64,000 bases of DNA from Pseudomonas pseudonitroreducens (GCF_021603645.1 NZ_BQHJ01000002.1:124001-188000); one strand, 5' to 3'. Shown: positions 36,246 through 44,492, counted from the stretch's first letter. The notes: a model not told the origin generated them from the sequence alone. Program-made: numbers and translations.

Positions 36246-36740
36246 GTGAACCTGCCTGCCCTGCAACATCGCCCCGCCCTCGCCGCCGACCTCGATGAGG
36301 TGGTGGGCTTTCCCCAGGACGCCGACGAACTCTTCTACTGCTACCCCAAGGCGAGCTGGCCGCTGACCATCGGCCAGCTCGCCGCCGCCATGGCCGAGCG
36401 GCGCGGAAGTACGGTGGCACTGCTCGATGGCCGTCTTGCCGGCTTCGCCAACTTCTACCAGTGGCAACCCAGCGAGTTCTGCGCGCTGGGCAACATGATG
36501 GTTGCGCCCTGGGCGCGGCGGCATGGCGTGGCGCAGTACCTGATCGAGGTCATGGAGAATCTCGCGCGAGACCAGTACAAGGCGCAGGTCATGAAAGTGT
36601 CCTGCTTCAACGCCAACGCCGCCGGCCTGCTGCTCTACGCGCGCCTGGGCTACAAGCCGCAGGGCATCGTCGAACGCGCCGATCCGCAGGGCCGGCGTAT
36701 CGCCCTGGTCCAACTGGAGAAAGCCCTTGTCCACGCCTGA
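36246..36740 (+). CDS. GNAT-family N-acetyltransferase
   Basis: A 164-residue GNAT enzyme: GNMMVAPWARRHGVAQYLIE contains the acetyl-CoA loop (R/Q-x-x-G-x-G/A-like), followed by SCFNANAAGLLLYARLGYKPQGI, the typical Asn and Tyr of motif B. GTG start at 36246 behind GGGAGAA. Overlaps the DsrE-like gene by 14 bp. Substrate unknown. Confidence 0.85.
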   Translation: MNLPALQHRPALAADLDEVVGFPQDADELFYCYPKASWPLTIGQLAAAMAERRGSTVALLDGRLAGFANFYQWQPSEFCALGNMMVAPWARRHGVAQYLIEVMENLARDQYKAQVMKVSCFNANAAGLLLYARLGYKPQGIVERADPQGRRIALVQLEKALVHA

Positions 36741-37101
36741 GCCCCAGCGTGTGCTGATCATCGTCAGCAGCGGCCCGAGCACCCCGGCGCGTTGCGCCGC
36801 GCCCTTCTACACCGCCACACTGCTGGCCTGCATGGATGCTCAGGTCACCCTGTTCCTCAGCGGCGAAGGCACACGCCTGGCCTTCCAGGATATCGCCGAC
36901 CACCTCTGCGCCGCCGAAGGTGGCGAGCCCATCGCTCATTTCATCCAGCAGGCCAAGGAAGCCGGCGCGCGCCTTTTGATGTGCCGCGCACCGGGCATCG
37001 CCATCGACGAAAGCCGGCTGATCGAAGAGGTCGACGAAATCGCCAGCGGCGGCGAGCTGGCGCGCATGATCCTCGAATACGACCGGGTGCTGACGCTGTG
37101 A
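36727..37101 (+). CDS. DsrE/DsrF-like family protein
   Basis: A 124-residue DsrE-fold protein. VLIIVSSGPSTPARCAAPFYTA opens the fold as in peroxiredoxin-like/DsrE proteins, and C86 (LLMCRAPG) occupies the position of the sulfur-carrying cysteine in sulfurtransferases of this fold. The TTG start at 36727 overlaps the GNAT gene; the stop overlaps the GcvH-like start. A sulfur-transfer role is family knowledge; its partner may be the lipoyl-carrier-like neighbour. Confidence 0.8.
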   Translation: MSTPEPQRVLIIVSSGPSTPARCAAPFYTATLLACMDAQVTLFLSGEGTRLAFQDIADHLCAAEGGEPIAHFIQQAKEAGARLLMCRAPGIAIDESRLIEEVDEIASGGELARMILEYDRVLTL

Positions 37102-37559
37102 AGCTGCACGGCCTGGAGTTCCCCGACGACCTGCTCTACGCGCCCGACTACAACCTCTGGCTGCGCGAGGAAGAAGGCGGCGCCGTGACCCTCGGGCTGA
37201 CCGCTTACGGCTGCGCGGTCTACGGGCAGATCTTCGCCTTCACCCCCAAGCGCGATGGCTGGCACATCGACTGTGACCGCAGTTTCGGCGTGGTGGAATT
37301 CGCCAAGGCTGCCTCCTCGGCACGCAGCCCACTGGATGCCAGCGTACTCGCCAGTAACGAAGCCGTGGTGCGCCGCCCCGGCCTGATCAACCAGGACTGC
37401 TACGGCGAAGGCTGGATGGTGCGCCTCAAACCCGACGACTGGGCCGCTGCCCGCGGCCGGTTCCTGCAGGGAGATGCCGCGCTGGACGCCTTCGCCCGGC
37501 GCATGCAACTGGACAACTTCGACCCCGACGACGACGGGGTCCAGGCCCTGCGCCCATGA
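37098..37559 (+). CDS. GcvH-like lipoyl carrier protein
   Basis: A 153-residue protein with the glycine cleavage H-protein fold: TLGLTAYGCAVYGQIFAF (31-48), VVEFAKAAS (65-73), then SPL and a GLINQDCYGEGWMVRLKP (95-112) C-terminus. K70 aligns with the lipoylated lysine of GcvH (ESVKA), so it could carry lipoate. It is not next to gcvT/gcvP. GTG start at 37098 overlaps the DsrE-like stop; its stop overlaps the VanX-like start. Lipoate-binding proteins (LbpA) with DsrE partners act in sulfur oxidation in other bacteria; a link here is inference. Confidence 0.8.
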   Translation: MKLHGLEFPDDLLYAPDYNLWLREEEGGAVTLGLTAYGCAVYGQIFAFTPKRDGWHIDCDRSFGVVEFAKAASSARSPLDASVLASNEAVVRRPGLINQDCYGEGWMVRLKPDDWAAARGRFLQGDAALDAFARRMQLDNFDPDDDGVQALRP

Positions 37560-38239
37560 GGCAGGCGGGCTGGTGCCAGGCGTTCCTGCTCTGCCTGCTC
37601 GCCAGCACGCCGCTGTACGCCGAACAACTGCCTCGGGACGGCTTCGTCTATCTCGACCAGGTACTGAAGTCCGCACACTATGACGTGCGCTACGCCGGCA
37701 CCGACAACTTCGTCGGAGAACCCATCGACGGTTACCGGACAGCGCGAATCATCCTCACCCGCGAAGCCGCCGTGGCGTTGGCCGCGGTGGAGCAGGACGT
37801 CGCGCTGAGCGGTCTGGCCCTGAAGATTTTCGATGGCTATCGCCCGCAGCGCGCGGTGGATGAATTCCGCCGCTGGGCCGCCGACCCGCAGGACACCCGG
37901 CAGAAAGCCCGCTACTACCCCGACCTGGACAAGCCCGCGCTGTTCCGCGACGGCTACATCGCCAAGCATTCCGGGCACTCGCGCGGCAGCACCGTCGATC
38001 TCACACTGGTGGACTCGACAACCGGGAAAGAAGTGGACATGGGCAGCCCGTTCGATTTCTTCGGGCCCATCTCCCATCACGGCACGGCATTGGTCAACGT
38101 GCAGCAGACGCGCAACCGCGAAACCCTGCGCCAGGCCATGCTGCGGCACGGCTTCGAGCCCTATGGCGCGGAATGGTGGCACTACACCCTGAAGGCCGAG
38201 CCGTACCCGAAGACCTACTTCGACTTCCCGGTGCAGTGA
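37556..38239 (+). CDS. VanX/DdpX-like D-Ala-D-Ala dipeptidase
   Basis: A 227-residue zinc dipeptidase of the peptidase M15D family. SxHxxGxxxD is SGHSRGSTVD (zinc ligands H141 and D148); EWWHY supplies the catalytic E206 and zinc ligand H209. An N-terminal signal peptide (1-22) indicates periplasmic location. It would cleave D-Ala-D-Ala from peptidoglycan turnover. Four-base overlap with the GcvH-like gene. Confidence 0.9.
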   Translation: MRQAGWCQAFLLCLLASTPLYAEQLPRDGFVYLDQVLKSAHYDVRYAGTDNFVGEPIDGYRTARIILTREAAVALAAVEQDVALSGLALKIFDGYRPQRAVDEFRRWAADPQDTRQKARYYPDLDKPALFRDGYIAKHSGHSRGSTVDLTLVDSTTGKEVDMGSPFDFFGPISHHGTALVNVQQTRNRETLRQAMLRHGFEPYGAEWWHYTLKAEPYPKTYFDFPVQ

Positions 38240-38336
38240 GGCCCATCGGGCGCTCCCTGGGGAATCCTGCGGAACTCTCCGAACCCAGGAATTCTCCAAC
38301 CCTCGCCCACACCGCCCACGCCCCAGGAGTCGCCAC

Positions 38337-38966
38337 ATGCCCCCGCAAGTCCCCGAGTTCGATGGCCAGCGCTGGAGCAACGCCGAAGAGGACCGCATCG
38401 AAGTCGTCGCTGCCGATCCCCGCTGGCCGCAGCGCTTCAGCGAAGAGGCCGCGGCCATCGCCCAGGCCGCCAGCCTGCCCGGCCTGGGCATCGAGCACAT
38501 CGGCAGTACTGCCGTGCCGGGGCTGGACGCCAAGCCGATCATCGACATCCTCCTGCTGCCGCCACCGGGCAGCGACCCGCACGCCCTGATCGAGCCGCTG
38601 CAGAGGCTGGGCTACCAGTTCTGGGCGGAAAACCCCGACACCAGCCGGATGTTCTTCGTCAAAGGCATGCCGCCGCTGGGCAGCGGGCGCAGCCACCACG
38701 TCCACGTCATGGACCTGGGCGAAGCCTCGCGCCGCCTGCTGTTTCGTGACTGGCTGCGCGGCCATCCCGAAGACGCCAGGCTCTATGCCCGGGTCAAGCA
38801 CCAACTGGCGCAGCGCTTCCCCACCGACCGCGACGCCTACACCGAAGGCAAGGACGAAGTCGTCGCGCAGATACTCGGGCGCGCGCTCAACCCGTCGCCG
38901 CAACGGCACTGCCACGAAAGCCCTGAGCCGCACGGCGGAGAAATCCAGGGGCCGGACAGCCGCTGA
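38337..38966 (+). CDS. GrpB/UPF0157 family protein
   Basis: A 209-residue GrpB-family protein (nucleotidyltransferase-like fold). VVAADPRWPQRFSEEAAAI and GLGIEHIGSTAVPGLDAKPIIDI are the family hallmarks; HHVHVMD and RDWLRGHPEDARLYARVKHQLA follow. The biochemical role is not established; some relatives are fused to dephospho-CoA kinase. ATG at 38337. Confidence 0.87.
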   Translation: MPPQVPEFDGQRWSNAEEDRIEVVAADPRWPQRFSEEAAAIAQAASLPGLGIEHIGSTAVPGLDAKPIIDILLLPPPGSDPHALIEPLQRLGYQFWAENPDTSRMFFVKGMPPLGSGRSHHVHVMDLGEASRRLLFRDWLRGHPEDARLYARVKHQLAQRFPTDRDAYTEGKDEVVAQILGRALNPSPQRHCHESPEPHGGEIQGPDSR

Positions 38967-39037
38967 AGAACACCACGTGTTAATCAGCCGTTAATCCGCC
39001 CAGCCGAAGCTCGGGGCTCCCCTCAGGAGGAAGTCCC

Positions 39038-39241
39038 ATGCTCAAGCTCTCCGTGGTCACCTTCGCCTGCTTCACCCTGGTCGGCTGCGCCGACTCCCCG
39101 CACTTCAGTCACTTCAGCGCCATCGAATCGCCTGTGCGCGAATCCTTCGGCGAAGACAACCTCGAACGCCAGCCCACCCGCGTACGCCTGCAGAGCGATG
39201 ATTACTCGGCGCAGCAACAGCGGATGATGTGGGACCAGTGA
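39038..39241 (+). CDS. small lipoprotein
   Basis: A 67-residue protein with lipobox LVGC (C18) after a hydrophobic leader, preceded by a very strong AGGAGG site. The mature 50 residues are polar (SAIESPVRESFGEDNLERQPTR). No family recognised. Confidence 0.75.
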   Translation: MLKLSVVTFACFTLVGCADSPHFSHFSAIESPVRESFGEDNLERQPTRVRLQSDDYSAQQQRMMWDQ

Positions 39242-39324
39242 TACCGCAACCCCTCGGCAGACCGCGCCAGCGGCTGCCGATTGCGCTATAACGGGCGCAT
39301 CCCCAAGCCAAAGGAATGGATGCC

Positions 39325-39531
39325 ATGGCCTTCGACTGGCACAGCGACCCGATCACCCGGCAGACCCCGCTGGATGCCCACTACCGCAACACCCAGAACG
39401 TCCGCCGCTTCATGACCCAACATTGCGGCGACGGCTTCCATTTCGATCGCGCCTTCATGGCCTGGATTCGCAGCGGCGCACCCACAGACATGGGGGCGGT
39501 GGTGGATGAGTGGTTAAGGCGGAAGCAATGA
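39325..39531 (+). CDS. DUF6434-like small protein
   Basis: A 68-residue protein beginning MAFDWHSDPITRQTPLDAHYRNTQNVRRF, the usual start of a short DUF6434 domain (SAP/winged-like). AAGGA sits nine bases before the ATG at 39325; the ATG at 39316 is too close to it. Function unknown. Confidence 0.7.
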   Translation: MAFDWHSDPITRQTPLDAHYRNTQNVRRFMTQHCGDGFHFDRAFMAWIRSGAPTDMGAVVDEWLRRKQ

Positions 39532-39535
39532 CGCC

Positions 39536-40093
39536 TCAGCGATAAACCCGCTCGACCGGCAAGGCGGCGCGGGCCTCGTCGAGCCGGCGCTGTTGCACCA
39601 GGCGACAGATTTCATGAGCCAGCGGCGTAACGTCAGTGACGTTGCATATCCACTCGTGCACATAGCGCTGCACGGCTTCGCGGCTGAGACCGATCTGAAT
39701 GGCACGGTACGGCAGCGGCTGCAGATCGAGGTCACGCTCCGGGTCCCACTGAACGCGTACAGGCGATGCGTGCTTCAGCGTCTCCCACTCGTCCTGGCTC
39801 ATGGGTGTCTCGGCACGGCTCGGGCAACTGTTTGCCAAGGCCCACTCAAATCCGTCGCGGCTGATATCGATGGCCAGGATTCTGCTTTTCCCGGGCTCTT
39901 TGTAGCCCCACCCGGCGCGGTACATCATCCATAGAAACGACGGTTTTACCCACGTCATCCGCTCCATTTTGAAGGGCGGGGATACGACGCGACCATTGGC
40001 CAATGCGCTGTCAGCGATGACATCCGAATAGGCCTGGTATACACGAATCACCTTGTCGTCATACACCGCGCGAATCTGGCAATGAGCTTCCAT
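39536..40093 (-). CDS. DUF4291 family protein
   Basis: A 185-residue DUF4291 protein: QIRAVYDDKVIRVYQAYSDV, ERMTWVKPSFLWMMYRAGW and SRILAIDISRDGFEWAL are hallmark blocks. Function unknown. The start was placed at 40093 because the DUF begins there; the frame stays open to 40372 across the duplicated selC end and the integrase fragment, which is coincidental. It flanks the left edge of the integrative remnant. Confidence 0.85.
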   Translation of the reverse strand: MEAHCQIRAVYDDKVIRVYQAYSDVIADSALANGRVVSPPFKMERMTWVKPSFLWMMYRAGWGYKEPGKSRILAIDISRDGFEWALANSCPSRAETPMSQDEWETLKHASPVRVQWDPERDLDLQPLPYRAIQIGLSREAVQRYVHEWICNVTDVTPLAHEICRLVQQRRLDEARAALPVERVYR

Positions 40094-40149
40094 GCTGGCC
40101 ACAGGTTCCTGGTTCGTCCGAGGGGATCGCGGTGATTCGTTACCGCAAC

Positions 40150-40177
40150 AGGGAATTGGCGGAAGGCAGTGAGAGTC
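40150..40177. other. left attachment-site repeat (selC 3'-end copy)
   Basis: 28 bp identical to 41428-41455, containing the last 20-odd bases of the tRNA-Sec gene including the CCA end (GGCGGAAGGCAGTGAGAGTC) plus the neighbouring AGGGAATT. Marks the left boundary of an element inserted in selC. Confidence 0.9.
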
Positions 40178-40747
40178 CGCCCACTGAAGCTTCAGGAGCG
40201 CGAGCTGTCGTTCCTGTCGAAGGCCGACATCGCCAAGGTATTCCTCTCGCTCCGCCACCACAGCCGGACCCCGCATGTGGAAATGATCGCGATGATCTGC
40301 CTGGCTACGGGATGCCGCTGGGGTGAAGCGCAAGGGCTGGTTCCCGAACGGGTCAAAGCCGGTGCCGTGCACTTCATCAACACCAAGTCCAAGCGCCGCC
40401 GCTCGGTGCCGATTTCGCCCGAGCTGGAACTAGGAATCCACGATCACTTCCAGAAACACGGGCTGTTCTCCAACTGCCGCGACAGCTTCGACTACGCGGT
40501 GAAGATGTCAGGCGTGAAGCTGCCACCGGGTCAGAAAACCCACGTGCTGCGCCACACCTTCGCGAGCCACTACATGATGAACGGCGGGAACATCCTGACG
40601 CTGCAACGGGTGCTCGGCCACGCCTCGCTGAACATGACCATACGCTACGCGCACCTTGCGCCGGATCACCTGCTGGACGTGCTGACGCTGGGGCCGATCA
40701 GGGACTTTCGTCACCTGCTCGATGCCGGGGAGAATCACGAGTGCTAG
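40169..40747 (+). pseudogene. tyrosine recombinase, catalytic-domain fragment
   Basis: A 192-residue frame with the complete integrase catalytic set: R50 (ATGCRWGE), K73 or K75 region, H125-x-x-R128 (THVLRHTF), H151 (LGHAS) and Y160 (IRYAHL). A full integrase is about 320-350 residues; the N-terminal SAM-like and arm-binding domains are missing and an in-frame stop at 40133 closes the frame upstream. The frame starts inside the left att repeat. It is therefore a remnant, probably unable to integrate alone. Confidence 0.85.
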
Positions 40748-40754
40748 TATGCTT

Positions 40755-40769
40755 TGGCAAATTTTGCCA
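40755..40769 (+). promoter_or_regulatory. candidate ParD operator
   Basis: TGGCAAATTTTGCCA is a perfect palindrome with one central base, 20 bp before the antitoxin start. Antitoxins with ribbon-helix-helix ends bind such sites to control their own operon. GTATGCTTTGGCAAATTT also overlaps a likely -10 region. Confidence 0.6.
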
Positions 40770-40788
40770 TTCCAGAGAGACTGGTCCC

Positions 40789-41025
40789 ATGAGCACGATG
40801 AACATTTCCCTGCCGGATACGCTCAAGAGCTTCGTCGATGAGCAGGTCAGCCAGCGTGGTTACGGCACCAGCAGCGAATACGTGCGCGAGCTGATTCGCA
40901 AGGATCAGGATCGTCAGCGTCTGCGGGGTCTGCTGATCGCCGGGGCAGAGTCGATGCCTGCGGCACCTGCCGACAGCGAGTACTTCGAATCGCTTCGCAC
41001 GCGGGTGCGTAAGGCTCGGGGATGA
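40789..41025 (+). CDS. ParD-type antitoxin
   Basis: A 78-residue antitoxin: N-terminal ribbon-helix-helix (TMNISLPDTLKSFVDEQV, 3-20) for DNA binding, then GYGTSSEYVRELIRKDQDR and a disordered C-terminus that wraps the toxin. ATG at 40789 is the natural start. Its stop overlaps the toxin's ATG by 4 bp. Confidence 0.92.
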   Translation: MSTMNISLPDTLKSFVDEQVSQRGYGTSSEYVRELIRKDQDRQRLRGLLIAGAESMPAAPADSEYFESLRTRVRKARG

Positions 41026-41357
41026 AGGCGAAGCCCGTCATTCCACGCGTACTCGCCAATCAGGACGTTGAAGCGGCTGTCGATTACTACCTGAGTGAAG
41101 ACGCCGAACAGGCTGCTATGGGGTTTGTCGACGCCCTGGAAAAGGCATACGCCCATATAGCCCGTCACCCCGCCAGCGGTTCATCCCGCTACGCCCATGA
41201 GCTGGATTTGCCGGGGCTGCATTGCTGGCCGCTCAAGCGCTATCCCTACCTGGTGTTCTATGTCGAGCGCGACGATCACATCGACGTGTGGCGCGTGCTG
41301 CACGGCATGAATGACATTCCATCCTGGATGCAGGCTGGCGAGAGCGAAACGCACTGA
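41022..41357 (+). CDS. ParE/RelE-type toxin
   Basis: A 111-residue toxin of the RelE/ParE superfamily: DVEAAVDYYLSEDAEQAAMGFVDALEKAY then RHPASGSSRY and LKRYPYLVFYVERDDHIDVWRVLHGMNDIP. ParE toxins inhibit gyrase; RelE toxins cleave mRNA; the pattern here is closer to ParE. Paired with the antitoxin at 40789. It maintains the remnant or is domesticated. Confidence 0.92.
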   Translation: MKAKPVIPRVLANQDVEAAVDYYLSEDAEQAAMGFVDALEKAYAHIARHPASGSSRYAHELDLPGLHCWPLKRYPYLVFYVERDDHIDVWRVLHGMNDIPSWMQAGESETH

Positions 41358-41427
41358 ACGTGCTTCGACACTTCGAAGCGCCTTCCGGGGCTGAGCCGGA
41401 AGCCTAGAGCCATAAGGGCTGTAGACA

Positions 41428-41455
41428 AGGGAATTGGCGGAAGGCAGTGAGAGTC
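41428..41455. other. right attachment-site repeat (within selC)
   Basis: Same 28 bp as 40150-40177, here part of the intact selC gene. The direct repeat defines a remnant of about 1.28 kb. Confidence 0.9.
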
Positions 41456-41530
41456 GAACTCACCCAGGAACGGCTGCCGTCCCCCACCGGGTTTGAAGCC
41501 CGGCCACGCCACCGGGCGTGATTGCCTTCC
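41435..41530 (-). tRNA. selC: tRNA-Sec (UCA)
   Basis: A 96-nt gene including the encoded CCA. The acceptor GGAAGGCA pairs with TGCCTTCC; the anticodon loop is CTTCAAA with anticodon TCA between CCGGG and CCCGG stems; the long variable arm is characteristic of tRNA-Sec. It reads UGA for selenocysteine and serves the FdnG gene at 50744-53821, with SelA and SelB encoded at 44604-47923. It is the integration target of the element to its left. Confidence 0.97.
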
Positions 41531-41702
41531 CTGGTCAGAAGCCGGCTACGCGTGCGTGGCGGCAGATGCGGGAGCCAGGATGTTGCCACTGTTGCCATGG
41601 CGGATGCCAGCGCAGCGATGCCGCAGCGTTGAGCAAATCGCAGAAGCGCTTTCCGATTGTCCAGCACAAAGCCATGGCTAAATAGAATCAAATCGCCACT
41701 TA

Positions 41703-41724
41703 TTTGCCAGAAAAATACGGCAAA
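41703..41724. promoter_or_regulatory. inverted repeat resembling the ParD operator half-sites
   Basis: TTTGCCA and GGCAAA, 9 bp apart (41703-41709 and 41719-41724), followed by TTGCCA at 41725-41730. The half-site equals that of the palindrome before parD, but it lies outside the att-bounded remnant, upstream of the hypothetical gene at 41777. Confidence 0.4.
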
Positions 41725-41776
41725 TTGCCAGCCTGTGCTCTACCCTCGCTAGCAGTACCTCAGGGAGCTGCACGGC

Positions 41777-42247
41777 ATGAAGCCAACTCTACCCATCCTC
41801 GAGATTTCCCCACGCCAGGGCATTGGCCCGGTCTGCCTCGGCGATCTGCGCTCCCTCGCGCGCGACGCCTTGGCCGCTGTCGGCTTCCCGCTGGAGTCGT
41901 CCAACGGGACGACAGACTATTTCTGCCAGGCAGCAATCCAGATCGAGTGCAACGAGCAGGGGCACGTCTGGTTCATCGGCCTGTCCCAGAGCGAGCAATA
42001 CCTTGCCCGCTACCGGGGGGTGGATGTGTTTTCGCTGCCGGCCGGGGAGTTGTTCTCGCTGATCGCCTCGGCCGACGGCTCCGGCCCGCACGAATTCAAC
42101 GACAGCGAATACCTGTTCCCCGGGCAGATCATCACGTTGTGGGACGCCGATGAGCAGTACGATCGCCAGGGCCACGAGACGCGCCCCGTCTGGGCCCAGG
42201 TGGGCGTCGGCAGCCCGGCGTATGTCGAGGCAGTCTCGGCAATCTGA
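41777..42247 (+). CDS. hypothetical protein
   Basis: A 156-residue soluble protein, no signal or membrane segment: PILEISPRQGIGPVCLGDLRSLARDAL and SEYLFPGQIITLWDADEQYDR. No family recognised. GGGAGCTGCACGGC precedes the ATG. It lies directly beside selC. Confidence 0.75.
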   Translation: MKPTLPILEISPRQGIGPVCLGDLRSLARDALAAVGFPLESSNGTTDYFCQAAIQIECNEQGHVWFIGLSQSEQYLARYRGVDVFSLPAGELFSLIASADGSGPHEFNDSEYLFPGQIITLWDADEQYDRQGHETRPVWAQVGVGSPAYVEAVSAI

Positions 42248-42311
42248 TCCACAGGCGAACTTTGTCGCGCCAGCGGATTATGCTTGTCCCGCACGCTGAC
42301 AAGGGAATTCC

Positions 42312-43766
42312 ATGCTGAACGCGAAACTCACCAGGGCTCTGCTGTGGATGGTCGTTGTCATCCTCGCCATCGCCGTCCTGGCGCTCGGGCTGCGGGTCGC
42401 CGCGCTGCGCAACATCCCCGCACTCGAGCCCTGGCACACCTGGGTGCCGGACGACCTGCACAGCGACGTGATCGATCGCCTGGACTGGGCCGGCTACCTG
42501 GCTGCCGAAGACCGGCTGATGCAAACCATGCGCGAGGAAATGACGGCCAGCCTGCAACCCTTCGAGCGCGTGGCCTACAACCGCTACTTCGACCAGAGCG
42601 CGGTTTATCCCGGTCGCTTTGCCACGGACTGGAATCGTTCCTACGAGGCGCGCCCCAACGGGGTCGTGCGTGGCGCCGCAGTGTTGTTGCACGGGCTGAC
42701 CGACTCGCCCTACAGCCTGCGCCACCTGGGTGAGCACCTGCGGCAACAGGGCTTTGTGGTGATAGCCATCCGCATGCCGGGGCACGGCACAGTACCGGCA
42801 GGGCTCACCCATGCGGACTGGGAAGACTGGATGGCCGCTACCCGGCTCGCCGTGCGCGAGGCTTCTGCGCAACTGCCCAAGGGAGCGCCGCTATTGATGA
42901 TGGGCTTCTCCAATGGTGGCGCGCTGGCGATGAAGTACAGCCTGGATGCACTGACCGACCCGAGCCTGGCGATGCCGAAGCAACTGGTGCTGATCTCACC
43001 GATGATCGGCGTCACTCGGTATGCCCAGTTCGCCGGGCTTGCCGGCTTGCCGGCGCTGCTGCCGGCCTTCGCCAAGGCTGCGTGGCTCAACGTGCTGCCG
43101 GAGTTCAACCCCTTCAAGTACAACTCCTTTCCCATCGCCGCGGCGCGCCAGACCGTGGAGCTGACGGACGCCGTGCAGCGCAGCCTGGATGCTGCCAGCC
43201 GCAGCGGCCAGCTCTCGCGCTTGCCGCCGATCCTCACCTTCCAGTCGCTCGCCGACAGCACCGTCAGTACTCCCGCGGTCATCAGCAACCTCTACGAGCG
43301 CCTGCCGGCCAACGGCAGCGAGCTGGTGATCTTCGACCTCAACCGCTCGCTGAACTATGGCCCGTTGCTGCGCCCGGAGATGGCCACGCTCGGCGACCGT
43401 TTACTGCCCGAGCGCGAGCGCAACTACGACCTGACGGTGATTTCCAACAGCCCGCAGGACAGCCGTGCCACCGCCCTGCACACGCCAGCCCACAGCCAGC
43501 AGCAGGAACGCCAGGCGCTGGCGGCGAGTTATCCGCCGGAGCTGTTCTCCCTGTCCCACGTGGCGCTGCCCTTCCCACCCGACGATGCACTCTACGGCCA
43601 GCACCCGGACGCCGGCGAAGACTTCGGCATCCGCCTGGGCACGCTCACCCCGCGCGGTGAGCGCGGCGTGCTGATTGCCGGGCTGGACCTGTTCCAGCGG
43701 GTGACGTCCAATCCGTTCTACGCTTATCTGGTGCAACGGGTCGACCAGGTGCTGCCGCAGCACTAG
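42312..43766 (+). CDS. membrane-anchored alpha/beta-hydrolase
   Basis: A 484-residue protein with one N-terminal transmembrane helix (8-30) and an alpha/beta-hydrolase domain: LLHGLTDSPYSLRHL (125-139), MPGHG (155-159) and nucleophile S200 in GFSNGG. A C-terminal extension of about 130 residues follows, whose role is not evident. Possibly a periplasm-facing carboxylesterase/lipase anchored to the inner membrane. Start ATG 42312. Confidence 0.8.
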   Translation: MLNAKLTRALLWMVVVILAIAVLALGLRVAALRNIPALEPWHTWVPDDLHSDVIDRLDWAGYLAAEDRLMQTMREEMTASLQPFERVAYNRYFDQSAVYPGRFATDWNRSYEARPNGVVRGAAVLLHGLTDSPYSLRHLGEHLRQQGFVVIAIRMPGHGTVPAGLTHADWEDWMAATRLAVREASAQLPKGAPLLMMGFSNGGALAMKYSLDALTDPSLAMPKQLVLISPMIGVTRYAQFAGLAGLPALLPAFAKAAWLNVLPEFNPFKYNSFPIAAARQTVELTDAVQRSLDAASRSGQLSRLPPILTFQSLADSTVSTPAVISNLYERLPANGSELVIFDLNRSLNYGPLLRPEMATLGDRLLPERERNYDLTVISNSPQDSRATALHTPAHSQQQERQALAASYPPELFSLSHVALPFPPDDALYGQHPDAGEDFGIRLGTLTPRGERGVLIAGLDLFQRVTSNPFYAYLVQRVDQVLPQH

Positions 43767-43874
43767 CCTCTGCCGCACCCGGCCAGCAGCAATGCGCTAC
43801 GGCCATGAACCGGGCGCTCGAGGCGCGCGTGGATGGTGGTTTCTGCTGATGCCGCAGCCAGCAGTCACGCAGCA

Positions 43875-44492
43875 CTAGCGGGCCGAGCCACCCGCGTTGT
43901 GCTCACGCTCCTGGCGCTGCCGCCACTTCAGATCGTCGCAGCGCAGGCCAACCGGGCTGTCGCCCTTGCTGGTGCCGGTAACGCAGTCGTTGCCGTCGAG
44001 ATTGACGAACCAGGCCATGCAGTCATCGATCTGATAGATCCAGCGGCCACCGGCCTTGCGGCTGGGAGAACCCCAGGCGCTCTGCACATCCCGCGCCTGC
44101 ATTCCGGGAAGGACCTGCTTGCGCACAGTGGCGGCGCGGATCTCCTTCTCGGTCATGGGGCCACAGGCCGATGCGGGATCGGCGCCGACCACCGAGTAGC
44201 CATCCTGCACGCCCGCTGCTGCGCCAGTTACAGGCGCCGAGGGCGGAACCGCTGCGCCAACCTCGCCGATGTTGCCGCTTGCATCAGCCCTCGATGGTTC
44301 CGATCCGGGCGGCGGGCCGATCCGCATGCCCTCGGTTGCCGGCGGCACCTTGATCCGCTCACCACCGGTGCCGTCCGCGCACGCTTGCTGGGTGAAGGTG
44401 AGATGCCCCTGGCCATCGTCACACTTGTTCAGCGTGGCGGCGTGGCCGATGGTGGTGAAGCAAAAGCACAGCAGAACGGCGAGACCCCGCAT
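43875..44492 (-). CDS. periplasmic protein with DUF4124-like N-terminus
   Basis: A 205-residue exported protein: signal peptide (1-18), a short Cys-pair unit LNKCDDGQGHLTFTQQAC like DUF4124, a Pro/Gly/Ala-rich linker, and a C-terminal part VLPGMQARDVQSAWGSPSRKAGGRWIYQI that resembles the SmpA/OmlA-type pattern. Function unknown. It is 111 bp downstream of selB on the same strand. Confidence 0.75.
   Translation of the reverse strand: MRGLAVLLCFCFTTIGHAATLNKCDDGQGHLTFTQQACADGTGGERIKVPPATEGMRIGPPPGSEPSRADASGNIGEVGAAVPPSAPVTGAAAGVQDGYSVVGADPASACGPMTEKEIRAATVRKQVLPGMQARDVQSAWGSPSRKAGGRWIYQIDDCMAWFVNLDGNDCVTGTSKGDSPVGLRCDDLKWRQRQEREHNAGGSAR

Noticed and set aside
40094-40372. DUF4291 gene extended upstream through the att repeat
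   Set aside because: The DUF begins at 40093 and the upstream part is made of att and integrase DNA read in the wrong direction.
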